Shown: positions 9,638 to 20,061 of the stretch, piece after piece
How positions within the stretch are numbered: position 1 is the first letter of the stretch
Layout: each line of letters begins with the position of its first letter
DNA from: Clitopilus passeckerianus
Lineage: Eukaryota > Basidiomycota > Agaricomycetes > Agaricales > Entolomataceae
NCBI GenBank assembly: GCA_944990035.1
Contig: CALYLX010000078.1
Location: 91,967-155,966 of the forward strand
Direction: 5' to 3'
Length of the DNA: 64,000 nt
Notes under the pieces: generated by a model
What the model saw: the letters and a program-made list of their open reading frames with translations, nothing else
Databases searched by the model: none
Told to the model about the DNA's origin: nothing
Made by a program: the position numbers and the translations under genes

Positions 9638-10983
9638 CTTTCGTCCCAGGTATCGTCGTTCGTTTGGTGGACTGAGCGCAAAGACCGGATGACGATAGAG
9701 GACGTGTCGACAACGCTGGTGGCAGTGCCATTTCTTTCACAATGCCAAACAAACGCGTCGCGTCAAATTGCGGGCCTGAGTTTTCTTCGTCCATCATCAT
9801 ACCGTCGCATGTATACCTCCTGGCAGTTCTCATTCTAGATGTCGGTATGGTTTGTCTAAGCGAACGTTCAAGTACCTTCCTCCTGCGTTTCGCCATAGTC
9901 CCACTCGATCCTGAGGAAAACCTGGCGGTACGGGTGGTGCTCACGACAATGATACTAGGGTGCATTATGCATAATATTATACACTTCTTAAAATCTACTT
10001 TCGCAGAGAAAACTCAGCCTGTAACTCTGAACGCCGAGCCACAGCCTACGGTATAGACCCTTGTTTTTCACGCTCAGCCTTAGGTCCCTCCGAGTCAGAA
10101 CTTCAAGATAAAACAAGTTCCTTTCATGGTTGCTCCCAACCCTGCAATATCCGTCTCAGATGAGAAATAGCAATGACTTCCAGTCAGAAAGGCAATGGGA
10201 TGGCGGCGCCCGCAATCAAGCGCTGAAAGATTCGGTAGAACCTTGTGTTGACCAGAATGGCATGGACTGTCAACGACCAGACATAGTCAGTTCAACTACT
10301 AAGCATGCGTTCATGAAGAAGCTTCACCCACCTAGCAGTCTGCAGAGTCAAGCTTGGCCGTCCCGGGCCTCTCCCCTCTATTTGGATACTATGAGGTAGC
10401 CCAAGGACGACCTGAGAGGAAGCAAATAGGATTGAGAGGGCTACTACGAGGCGCATCGTGATTCAGGATATATGGTTATCTTCCGATTAAGGGCGAAGAG
10501 GGAGGCCAGCTCTCTGAAGAGACCAGGCCGCATTAGACACCTTTAAGTATTATACTGTTGGTGGGAGGATTCTGCGGAAATCAGAGTGCCATCAGCTTTT
10601 CTGATTCCGAGCCCTCCAAAGCCGCCGAATCCAAGTTTCAGCTAAAAAGATCGTCAGTGGACGCATCGGGCAACAACAACACTCCCTGGTCCCCATCACA
10701 GGCGGTGCCAATGATGCTTGAATACAAGGTCGGAATGGGCGCTTGTGCGCCTGCTTTGTACCCACCATCTTAGTTCTCGCGTTTGAAGGAGAGATGCGAG
10801 GCCTCATCAGAGCTCAGTGAGACTAAATTTCGAAGCTTTCAGGTATCGAGTATAAGTGAGAGAAAGAAATACATAACAATCAAGCATGCCGCGTGGAAGA
10901 CAGCATTACAAAGAGTTAGGAATCGGAAGAAACATAGGTATACACGGGGACCGAATTCCAGGGCATAGAGAGGTACTGTGTGT
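9638..10983. other. Intergenic region with an unexplained 104-codon frame
   Basis: The stretch lies between KSH1 and the first SRA gene. A plus-strand open frame at 9742-10056 encodes 104 residues with two hydrophobic stretches (VYLLAVLILDVGMV and VVLTTMILGCIMH). I found no convincing splice partners or family for it. It may be an exon or remnant of a membrane protein. The rest shows no supported feature. Confidence 0.4.
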
Positions 10984-12172
10984 TCATTTGGTGGGGAGAG
11001 GAAGTTGGCCCTTGATACGCTGAGAAATGCAAATGTGGTATGAGTAAAGAGGACCAAGTTGGCATGAGCACCCGAGATGGCAAGACTCACCTCCAGTTTG
11101 AACCGGCAGATCTGACGACCGTGCTTTCCTTCCTCTCGTATGGCCTGTCATTCCTTGAGCATCGGCATCTTGACGAGACGGTACTGCGATCATACCTCTA
11201 CAACCCTGTAGAGACCGTCGTACCTATATCTGGTAGGAGTCAAGAGAAGTGTTAGTCTAGTGCTCGTCGAAGCTGGGTTGAATGAACGCACCCTTCGGTT
11301 GGTGAGTACCTAGGATCCCCTTTAGAGCCACGGATGACTCGAACGGGATGCTTGGTGTTGACAGATGTCTATTGAGCTCAGCGTTGGACCGAGGACTCTG
11401 TAAAAGCGAAGAAAGCTTTCTTACCTGCATGATTGAGTTGCTGCTGTCGTCAAATGTCTGGTCGCGGGTTTGGGGGCCAGGTTGCTATCGACTCAGAGAT
11501 GAGACGGCATTTCGTGGGACACCTAGATGAACGCAGTTACGTTGAAGACATCTTGCTGGCCGCCTGTGAGCCAAGTCAGGTGTTATCGCTCACTACCAGG
11601 TTATAGACCGTCACCTGCGCCTGTGTAGATGCTACCAGTGGACGCGCAAATAAGCCCCGAAAACGTCTCTGACAGCTGGATAGTACACATACATTGTATC
11701 GCCCTCGTCTATATCGTCTTCATATCCATTTGAGAGGACGATTGAAGAGGCACCATATGCGGGATCCCCGAAAATTCCTTGCACAGGATGCCTATGCATG
11801 TTGCGGTCGAAACAATCACGCCTAGTCGTTACCTAGAATCAGCCTCGAACAGCTTGACTGTACGAACGCACCTATCCTTGAATGTTGTGCCCACAGGCAT
11901 ACCCGATAACTCGCCGTAACCTGCAGGAAGAGCAGTTCTTGCTATCTGAAAGCGTTCGTCAACTGCAGCAAACCGCCGGCGCCTGAAAGAAGAGAATTTG
12001 CATCAGTGCTAACGTATGCTTGAGAATCATCACAGCATACCATGCTTCCTGGGACATCTTGGTTGTAGTGGATTAAGATGTTTGATATGATGGTGTCGTT
12101 GATCGTGGAATACAATTGTAACTCTTGTGCGATCTCGGAGCCGAGAGCCACAATACCATTCAAAGTGGGCAT
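10984..12172 (-). CDS. SRA-YDG domain protein, copy 1 (about 211 aa)
   Basis: The SRA-YDG domain flips out and reads modified cytosine in DNA (UHRF1, SUVH, bacterial McrBC-type readers). Ten exons fit: 12041-12172, 11872-11945, 11693-11821, 11615-11631, 11541-11563, 11425-11484, 11292-11368, 11196-11229, 11091-11144 and 10984-11019. Domain marks in order are GMPVGTTF, SIVLSNGYEDDIDEGD, YTGAGGQ, RDQTFDD, HPVRVIRG, YRYDGLYRV and GRQICRFKLE. The domain fills nearly the whole protein, with no RING, SET or nuclease part. The N-terminal 44 residues (exon 1) are unlike those of the other copies, and the start at 12172 is the weakest point. No stop or frameshift breaks the frame. It is the first of three tandem paralogues on the minus strand. 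Confidence 0.85.
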
Positions 12173-12319
12173 TTAAAATAGGTGGAGGTGTGTTAATTAA
12201 AGTATTTGATTGAGTTTTCTATAGACACGAGAGGAATTCATATGTAACACCACAAAAGGCATTTGACTGTGACATTCGGGCTTAGAAGGCGTGTTCATTT
12301 CAAGTTGGTTGAAACAAAT

Positions 12320-13491
12320 TTAACAGTAAGAGATTGGCTCTTGGCCAGCGATGCGCTACGAAAGGTAATTAGACAGTGAATACAGGTGACTTTAAAGGAG
12401 TTCGCTACGTACACGGAGGGTGAACCGATATATCATGTATCCCTTGGAACCCATAGATTCTCGTGCCTAAGAATCATGTTATTCCATATTCAAATCAACC
12501 CTTCTCGCACTTACCTTCTTAACCCTATGAAGGCCATCATACCGGTATCTGTTGAGACAATCAACACAGGTGCTCCGCCGTCCATGTCAAGCTTGGAATG
12601 TACATACCCTCGTGGAGGAGAGTAAGCACTATGGGCACTATACCCCCGGATGACCCTTACTGGGTTCCGGGTTTCAAGAGATTTCTATACGGAAAAAAGT
12701 AAGGAGTCAATTCTGATGGGGCACGAACAACTTCATTCACTAATAAAATCCTGTTTCCCCGGTTCTGCGGGCTTTGATTAGCTGTCTGAGGGCCGCCCTG
12801 ATCTCAAGCATGTGAGAACTTGAAGAGATTATGAGTGATAGCGCAGTCATACATGCCAGCCTGTCGTTGTTTGCCCACCTGCAATTGCGAATGTCGAGTC
12901 AACATCGTACTTGTAGTGTTTGAAATGAGTTTACCAGATCCTGTATAAATGCTAATCCGAGTCAGAGAGATTGCCAACTTGAAAGGTGCCATAAGCTTAT
13001 AATGAATAACCCACATGATGTCTCCCCTGTCCTTGTTGTCTTCATACCTGCCAGACAGGACAATCGACCAGGCGCCTGTCTCGAGGCTACCGACGATGCC
13101 GTGGACATGTCGGTTGTGCATACCTTCACGGTAGCATTCCAGTCTGTCAAGTGTCGTGTATCAAGCGGTGTTCAATGGCGATGGCTAAAACTCACCTTGT
13201 TCTGAACCGCGTCCCGACCGGCATTCCTTCAATTTCTCCATGTCTTCGGCCCTTCCATGGCTGCTGGAAATGTCCGTATTCAATAATGCGAAGCCAGTCG
13301 GCTGAATCCTCCTGATCCAATGGGCCTGAGCCCATGTTGTCTGCACCTGCATCGATTCGCACTTGCTTCCTACGCTCTTGCTGGCTCCTGTAGAAAGTGT
13401 CTATTATTTGTGTTATCTTGAGGGCACGCGCCATTGGAGAGCCTTCAGCCGTGTTGTCGCCACTGTCTTGCTCAACTTGCTCGGTGGCCAT
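12320..13491 (-). CDS. SRA-YDG domain protein, copy 2 (about 241 aa)
   Basis: Nine exons join in phase: 13196-13491, 13015-13143, 12935-12951, 12853-12878, 12741-12797, 12608-12684, 12515-12548, 12413-12466 and 12320-12355. The core exon lengths 129, 17, 77, 34 and 54 nt equal those of copies 1 and 3. Motifs are GMPVGTRF, SIVLSGRYEDNKDRGD, YTGSGGQ, NPVRVIRG, YRYDGLHRV and GYMIYRFTLR. The usual G-YEDD segment reads RYEDN here. The linker after YTGSGGQ differs and lacks the DQTF motif (reads NQSPQNRG). It has the longest N-terminus of the three, about 98 polar residues before the domain. Reader function is inferred from the domain; with these changes the binding specificity may differ. Confidence 0.88.
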
Positions 13492-15260
13492 ATATCTCTA
13501 CACCAACGTTCAAACCAATCAGATCAGCTGAGGTGCGGAGTTTGACATGTTGACAGACCTCGGTGGTCCATGGACCAGTCCGTTAAATCCAGGATTAGAC
13601 TGGTCATTGGAAGTCATGTTTGGATTACTGTGTGTGGCGGTAACAGGAGATGGTGGGGGTAGAAGAGAAAGAGTGAGTATATGACTTTTGACAAGTTTAG
13701 CTTTATATACTTATAGGATGTCCAAATCCAGTACGACTATATCATGGCCAGGCTCATTGCCGTGCACCAATGGTGGGCCACTAGAGCATGGCAGAACCAG
13801 TTTGCGTGGGGTTGCCTGCAACGTCGAAGAGCTCAAACCATGTTACCGAGACCTGTACGTTCACGAAAGGACCATTTCCGGCGAGCTGTCTGAATAGTCG
13901 TCCTCGTTGTCGTCCTCGATGGTGGGCAAGAGTATCGGCGAACTTTGACTTGAGCACACACCCCGGAATGGCAGCTTGGTCTGTCACATGACTCGGACCG
14001 AGACCGCCGGCACAACTTTGACTCTCAAGGGTGAGGGCACTAAGCTAGAATTCATTCAATGATCAATAAAAGAAGAAATGATCCACATACATTATCTCAT
14101 GCTTTAAGCTGGTCACAGTGGTAAATGGCTGAGTTTACAGGATGCCCAATCTGGAGTCATTGACCATTAGCGAACTGCACCTGCATGAGTGGTTGCATTA
14201 GACCGCCGGCCATCTAGTGCAGAAGGTTTGACTTAGTCTAGCTGAGAATAATCCAGAGTCATTACTTTTAAGCCAATCACAGTGACAGAAGTACTATTAA
14301 ATAGTCGGGTAGCCAACTATTTAATGTTTAACCGCAGGCTTAGTCAATTTCAGAGATAGAAAGGCAGAGTCCAAGCAGAGCCAGTCAATATCCCCACCAG
14401 GTATTGAAGCTGAGTGTGAGATGAGCTGGAGGGCTTGTCAGCATGGCATTCACAATACCCTCCCAGGCGCTTCAATCCTAGAAGATCAGAATAATCAGAT
14501 GAATGGTGAACCCGGGTGAAGCCCAGTCAAGTTTCCACATCAGTTGCTTGTTAGTTACACCACCCGCATTGCTAACGGGATTTGGATAGCAATGGAGGCC
14601 ATGAATGACATCGCAGTACATAAACACGAAAGGCACTTTTGACCCTATGTCGAAAAATATTGAAAAAAATCAATTATATTCTAACCACGCTATGGAAACG
14701 GTTCAGTTGAAGTAGATCGAGACGATTGAAGGAAAACATACCTCAACAGCTCTTCCTCATCGTGGTGATGGTACGAGTTTAAGAGGTGTTCGCTTATCTA
14801 ATTGTCGTTTGATCGACTATGGGGAAGCGCTGGATTGGGTTCGAGACTCGAACGAGGCTATGGAGTGCTATTAGCCTTTTTTCATGTTCCTAGTTGGTAT
14901 CGAGATGTAGGATAAAGATGTATGCTGAACTGGAGGTGCACTGGTTGACGATGAGGCTGGGACCATTTTGAGTTCATTTGCGTTCGCTGATGGGCCGCGT
15001 CTGATGTACGCTTGAGGCTTGACGTGCTACATACCAGGACCTTGATTGTACTACTGAAATGAGAAGGGTATGAGAGGCACCATCAAGGTGTCAGATATAT
15101 GGTGGACATAGTCGTTGTAGCCGCGATATGACATGGAATGAATGTGTTGAAAGTAACGGCCTGCCCTTGGTCCGAGTCCCGTCTGACTTGGGTGAAGTTA
15201 CATGGAAATTACGTGAAGTGTGAGAATTCTAATGTAGATGAGCAGAGCAGCAGATAGGTA
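13492..15260. other. Gene-free region in the SRA array
   Basis: About 1.8 kb between SRA copy 2 and the first inverted-repeat element. Only short open frames occur. I searched by eye for the YDG, YEDD and YTG motifs of a fourth SRA copy and found none. No gene is supported. Confidence 0.5.
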
Positions 15261-15287
15261 CAGTCATTCGGCACTCCTTTACACACC
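15261..15287 (+). repeat. Left TIR of element 1
   Basis: 27 bp, exact reverse complement of 15899-15925. Confidence 0.9.
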
Positions 15288-15898
15288 ATCACTCCTTTAC
15301 ACAGTCGGGCCTAACTCGCTCAAAACTTCAAATAACCATTAGTGGGCTTGCACAGAGCTTTTTACATGTATTATCTACGTTGAATTTAAATCTAAATATT
15401 TTCTATGCAAGGGGTCGTGAGCTACGGTAGGGTCGAGGCAGAATTTTGGCGTTCACATGGGGTTTAGGACTTGATTGCCATATTTGTGTCTGTTTTTTCA
15501 GCCCGAGCGCTTTCGAGAAAGAAATTATTAGGGGGAAAGTAAAGTTGATATTTTACCAAATATGTATGAAAGAGGAATGATTTAGGTGGAAACTAGGTCT
15601 ATAAAAATCAAAGATTGTGGACAGGTATGAAGCGTGACTATACCCAGGATCACGCTCTTAGCCAAAAGACAGGCACGCCATCGAATTTTGGCTGGGAGTC
15701 ACGCCTGTCACAGATGTGTAAAGGAGTGATTTTTGCGATCAATTCATATTTTTTGTTCGAACGTGATTCTATAAACCATAACTCATATGTGAGGCTTGTG
15801 GACCTGGGAAGAGCTCAATTACTACTATACCAAGGGTCTTAGAACATTCGATTGGGCAAAAGGCGCGGGACAAAGGTATGGGAAGAGGATCTCAAGTA

Positions 15899-15925
15899 GG
15901 TGTGTAAAGGAGTGCCGAATGACTG
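15899..15925 (-). repeat. Right TIR of element 1
   Basis: 27 bp, exact reverse complement of 15261-15287. Confidence 0.9.
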
Positions 15926-15939
15926 TACAGGTAATAGTA

Positions 15940-15965
15940 CAGGGTTTGACCGGTCACTTGTACAC
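15940..15965 (+). repeat. Left TIR of element 2
   Basis: 26 bp, exact reverse complement of 16731-16756. Confidence 0.9.
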
Positions 15966-16730
15966 GTAATCACTATTTCCCTTCTCATTTGTGACTGACT
16001 CAGAATCAGGCTTTCGGATGTGTTCCATTGGAAAGATAGGTATCGAAATATTTAAGGAAATTATTCTTGGGCAGATACGAGGCAAAATTATGTGCTGGGA
16101 TGCTTCCGAAGTCGATGATGCTCGAAATGGCCATTACGGCTGATTTGTACACCTTTAGCCGAGCTGGAGGGAAATTGGATAATAAAACACGATCGGGGCC
16201 GTTTTGCTTCAATATTTCAATACGAGCTACTTTGTATGTATGTAGGATGATACATTCAATTGTTTCATGAACGTTTGCTGCCATAATCACGTTCAGAAAG
16301 TATAAACCGCCATAAACTTGTGGCAGTGCTTCTGAGTCCCGGCACAACGCTGATTTCGCCTTTCTGGCGAGTGTTCTCTCAAATACAGCTCTTGCCGCAC
16401 GCAGGGAGCCTTCAAAATTGGTAGTATAGGTAGTTACATGCTATACTTTATATCTCCCACCAATAAGTAGTCGAAACCCCTCCCTATAGGCTCTCTAGGT
16501 GGAGATTACGGCGCCATCAAAAATTCTAAAGTGGCAGTTTTTCGACCTTATTCACATTTCTCGTGCACGCCAGAGGTATTTATAGCTATTTAGCCTTTCA
16601 TAAATATGTAATACATCTATACGCATCGAATGGCATCCATATTACTTTTAGGTAATATGAAGCACTTATTACACTGCGCCAGGAATTGACCGCCATCCAC
16701 CGAAAATGCGAAGTGTACAGTTGACCCATA

Positions 16731-16756
16731 GTGTACAAGTGACCGGTCAAACCCTG
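16731..16756 (-). repeat. Right TIR of element 2
   Basis: 26 bp, exact reverse complement of 15940-15965. Confidence 0.9.
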
Positions 16757-16854
16757 TACATAGCAATAAAAGCGTAGTCAGACATGTGGATCAAAAGTGA
16801 TCGAATGAGAAGGAATAAGTATATGATGTTCAGTGGCCGGCCACAGACGGGTTT

Positions 16855-17852
16855 TCACCCTTGATGAAACCCGGAGTATGTTTGTTGAGTCAATTGGTGG
16901 TTGACAGGAATGGGAGGTTGACCAGGGAGGCGCTAGAATGGGCTTGTTTGTTAGATAGATAGACCGACTTGTTGAAGATAGCGTACCCGCAGCGTGAATT
17001 GGCAAATAGCGAATCCACTTCGCCCTTTAGTCAAGTATGCCTGGAAGTGTTCATGAGTGACGAGATTTCAAACGGTATGGTAGGTAGAGAACTAACCCTT
17101 TCGACCTGGTAGAGGCCATCGTAACGATATCTAAAGCATGGTGCGAGAAATCAGTGGTTGGTTCAAATTCGGAGTACATGACTCACCCGGACAAAGGCGA
17201 GTATAGCGGATTCCCGTGCGGGCCACGAATGAGCCTCACTGGCCGATGTGTCTCTATGGATACCTGTCGAAAGAGCATCAGCAACAGTCTAGTTGATATG
17301 AGAGAAACGTACCTGTAGGGCCCGATTCAGAGGGTGGCCAAAGGTTTGATCTTTGACCTGAGGGCCCTTTCCCTGACGTGGGTTAAGTCGAAGCTTTTGG
17401 AGTCGTTCAATTATATACTCACAGAGAACGCGTCGGCTTGGCCACCTATTACGATTGTTGAGTATGACGCCTGAGCGACCAGCCTACGGCTTACCAGTTC
17501 CTGTATATACACTGCCATCGAGGATGTCAGAACGTTCGCGAGAAACAACAGGTAGAATCATACATATATTCGCCTTCATCTCGGTCATCTTCGTATCCTC
17601 CCGAGATAACAATGGAGTAGGCACCGGTAGTGGCCGATCCACTGATCCCTGCATACTTCTTTATGTGCATGCCAACCTGGTAGCATTCGTTCCTGTACAG
17701 AAAGTTAAGTAGACAAGCTAGTCGTATGGAAGAAATACTTACCTGTCAACGAAGATAGAACCAACGGGATAGCCTGGAATGGGGCCGTAATTTCCCTTTG
17801 GGTTCCCTTCAGATTGCATATTGCTCGGGTAGTAAATTGGGTTTTGCAACAT
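16855..17852 (-). CDS. SRA-YDG domain protein, copy 3 (about 188 aa)
   Basis: Nine exons fit in phase: 17743-17852, 17564-17692, 17495-17511, 17423-17445, 17313-17357, 17187-17263, 17097-17130, 16987-17040 and 16855-16932. Motifs are IPGYPVGSIF, SIVISGGYEDDRDEGE, YTGTGGQ, VKDQTFGHPLNRAL, RPVRLIRG, YRYDGLYQV and GRSGFAICQFTLR. It is the closest of the three to canonical SRA domains and the most compact, with about 30 residues before the domain and 25 Gln/Pro-rich residues after. It shares exon lengths 129, 17, 23, 77, 34 and 54 with copy 1. It is divergent from GPN1 across a 262-bp gap, and TIR element 2 lies just 3' of it. No enzymatic domain is attached. Confidence 0.9.
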
Positions 17853-18114
17853 TTTCTGTCGCCTGGAGGCATTTCCATGTATTCATTGAGTATAATATAC
17901 CTTACCAGATATAGGCTGAGACGTACCATGCTTCCATGTTGCTCAATGTTGCGAGGGAATGGAGGTCAAAGGGCAAGGCTAACCTTGCAATTGTCACGGC
18001 GAAATTGGTCGCGCCGCGTCACGCGTTGGCGCACGTGATTATGTCACAGCGGATTTCTCTTTCGAGCCTGAATTTCATCCGTAATCTCGTCCGTCTACCG
18101 TCAACTCTGCAGCT

Positions 18115-19560
18115 ATGGCTTCTGCATCGTCGTCCCCGGAAGCAACCTCAAAACATAAACCAGTGGCAATAATAACGATTGGAATGGCTGGTGCAGGAAA
18201 ATCGACTTTTGTGCAGCGAATAAACTCGTATTTGCACTCTTTGGACCCTCCTTCGCCTCCATACATCCTCAACCTCGATCCGGCAGTAACACATGTGCCA
18301 TTCGAACCCAATATTGATATAAGGGATACAGTGAACTATGCTGAAGTAATGAAGCAGTAAGCAACTGCTGTTCAAACCTCTGAACGATTCATAATGGTGG
18401 CGAAGGTACAATCTAGGGCCGAACGGCGGTATTCTGACTGCCCTCAATCTTTTCACAACAAAATTCGATCAAGTCCTGAGTCTCGTGGAGAAGCGGGCGG
18501 AAACAGTTGAGTAAGTCAGCTATGGCTAATCTGGCCTCTATCCGGACTCGCAACAACTGAATACAGCCACGTTATCCTAGACACTCCAGGACAAATTGAA
18601 ATCTTCACCTGGTCGGCATCTGGGGCAATTATCACAGATGCTGTCGCATCTACTATGCCAACCGTCGTGGCCTATATTATAGACACACCTCGGACAACGG
18701 CACCCGCTACGTTCATGTCGAACATGCTGTATGCTTGCAGGTGAGCGAATCCTGATGTCATTCTTAGCAACCGATGATGACCTTCGAAACAGTATCCTGT
18801 ACAAAACAAAACTACCGTTTATCCTCGTCTTCAACAAGACGGATGTCCAACCTCACGACTTCGCACTAGAATGGATGCAAGATTTCGAAGAGTTTCGGGC
18901 AGCCCTGAATTCGCACAGCGGCACGCAAGACTCTGCAGGCGAACCCACGTACATGAACAGCCTGATGGACAGCATGTGCCTAGTCTTGGATGAATTCTAC
19001 AAGAACCTCAAGGTAAAACGCCCTTCGATCTTCATCACCTGGATTTGTTCAAATAAATGCCGATCAGTCTGTAGGCGTGTCGAGTGTAACGGGAGATGGA
19101 ATCAAAGACTTCTTTGATGCAGTGGAAGCCTCACGAGAAGAATATGAAAAGTCAGTATCCTCGAACCTCACTTTGCATCCCGCTGACAAAACTTTACCAC
19201 ACAGAGACTACATGCCAGAACTCCAACGTGTGCGAGCAGCCCGTGAAAAAACACTCAAAGACGCGAAAGATGAGTCCATGAACCGCCTAATGAAAGATCT
19301 CGCCGTCGACCGCGCCAAAAATCCTGAGGGCGCTGTGATGGATCGATGGGATCCTGAACAGGAGGGCGAAGATGACGATGACGAAGGTACGGAGATCAAT
19401 ATCATAGATCGCAGTAAGTATCATTCAGTTATGACCAGGTGTAACTGGTACAGAATCCTGATGTCAATCTGCAGGCGATAATTCCTGGCCGGGACAGTAT
19501 ATTGATTTGACGAGTACGCGGAGAGAAGACGAAGGAATCAAGTGGCCGAGGCCGGCGTAG
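18115..19560 (+). CDS. NPA3: GPN-loop GTPase 1 (GPN1/Npa3/XAB1)
   Basis: GPN1 is a dimeric GTPase that, with GPN2/3, helps assemble and import RNA polymerase II into the nucleus. Seven exons join in phase: 18115-18356, 18406-18510, 18567-18740, 18793-19012, 19068-19150, 19205-19413 and 19475-19560. Seen in order are the P-loop [28 protein letters not shown], the family-defining GPNGG loop split next to the first intron, LDTPGQIE, and the guanine-specificity motif FNKTDV. The acidic tail holds [11 protein letters not shown], as in fungal GPN1. All catalytic motifs are intact. It shares a short divergent promoter with SRA copy 3. Confidence 0.96.
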
Positions 19561-20061
19561 TCATTCTATGTTACAGAGTGCTTTCTGCGGTATTGACGGA
19601 TAATAGATATGTATTGTATTCGCGGCCATACTTACGCCTGCATGCCGTTTCAACTACTCTTTGCAACGAAATCGGAAGGCGTGCTAGGCACCTGTGATCA
19701 CGATCCGACCCGTACCATTCTGGCCTCTCGGGTTGCGTGCAAACGAACCTCCCGGTCTCATTATCCTTTAGGGTAGCAACAATCTGTGGGCCTTTTTGGA
19801 TGGCCAGTTGACGCCACCATTCAAAGAACAGGCAAATCATGATTAGAGGCAAACCTTTCTACCAGGCTTTATTAGGGCAGACGATTGTCCCGGACCCGTT
19901 CGTTACCGCATTAATCCTTCATTTATGTACCTCAATTGCGCTCCGACAGCAGAGGCTGTATCCTAACACAGAACAAACTATAATACATATACAGGGTATC
20001 TTGTTACATCTTCTATGCCCCCACAGGCCGACCCTGTGACGAAAACGCGATCGCTCCACTA
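19561..20061. other. Convergent intergenic gap
   Basis: 3' flanks of GPN1 and of the DUF6533 gene. No feature was recognised. Confidence 0.6.

Larger units (their letters stand above)
15261..15925. mobile_element. Non-autonomous TIR element 1 (665 bp, TA-flanked)
   Basis: Perfect 27-bp terminal inverted repeats lie at 15261-15287 and 15899-15925, beginning CAGTCATTCGGCACTCC. TA dinucleotides flank both ends (15259-15260 and 15926-15927), the target-site duplication of Tc1/mariner/pogo-type elements. A 14-bp part of the repeat (CACTCCTTTACACA) recurs inside at 15290-15303 and inverted at 15715-15728. No transposase frame is present, so it behaves as a MITE and must depend on an enzyme elsewhere. 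The superfamily is inferred from TA flanks and CAGT ends. Confidence 0.85.
15940..16756. mobile_element. Non-autonomous TIR element 2 (817 bp, TA-flanked)
   Basis: Perfect 26-bp terminal inverted repeats lie at 15940-15965 and 16731-16756, beginning CAGGGTTTGACCGGTCAC. TA flanks lie at 15938-15939 and 16757-16758. It starts 14 bp after element 1 and has a different repeat, so it is a separate family. A minus-strand 113-codon open frame (16006-16347) has no recognisable transposase motif and may be chance or a remnant. The right end lies about 100 bp from the stop codon of SRA copy 3. Confidence 0.85.

Noticed and set aside
13781..14015. Overlapping frames between SRA copy 2 and the TIR elements, considered as a fourth SRA copy
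   Set aside because: No YDG, YEDD, YTG or VIRG motif in any frame; frames on both strands overlap each other.
15615..15842. 75-codon plus frame within TIR element 1, considered as a transposase fragment
   Set aside because: Too short, no DDE-type motif, and no upstream start context.
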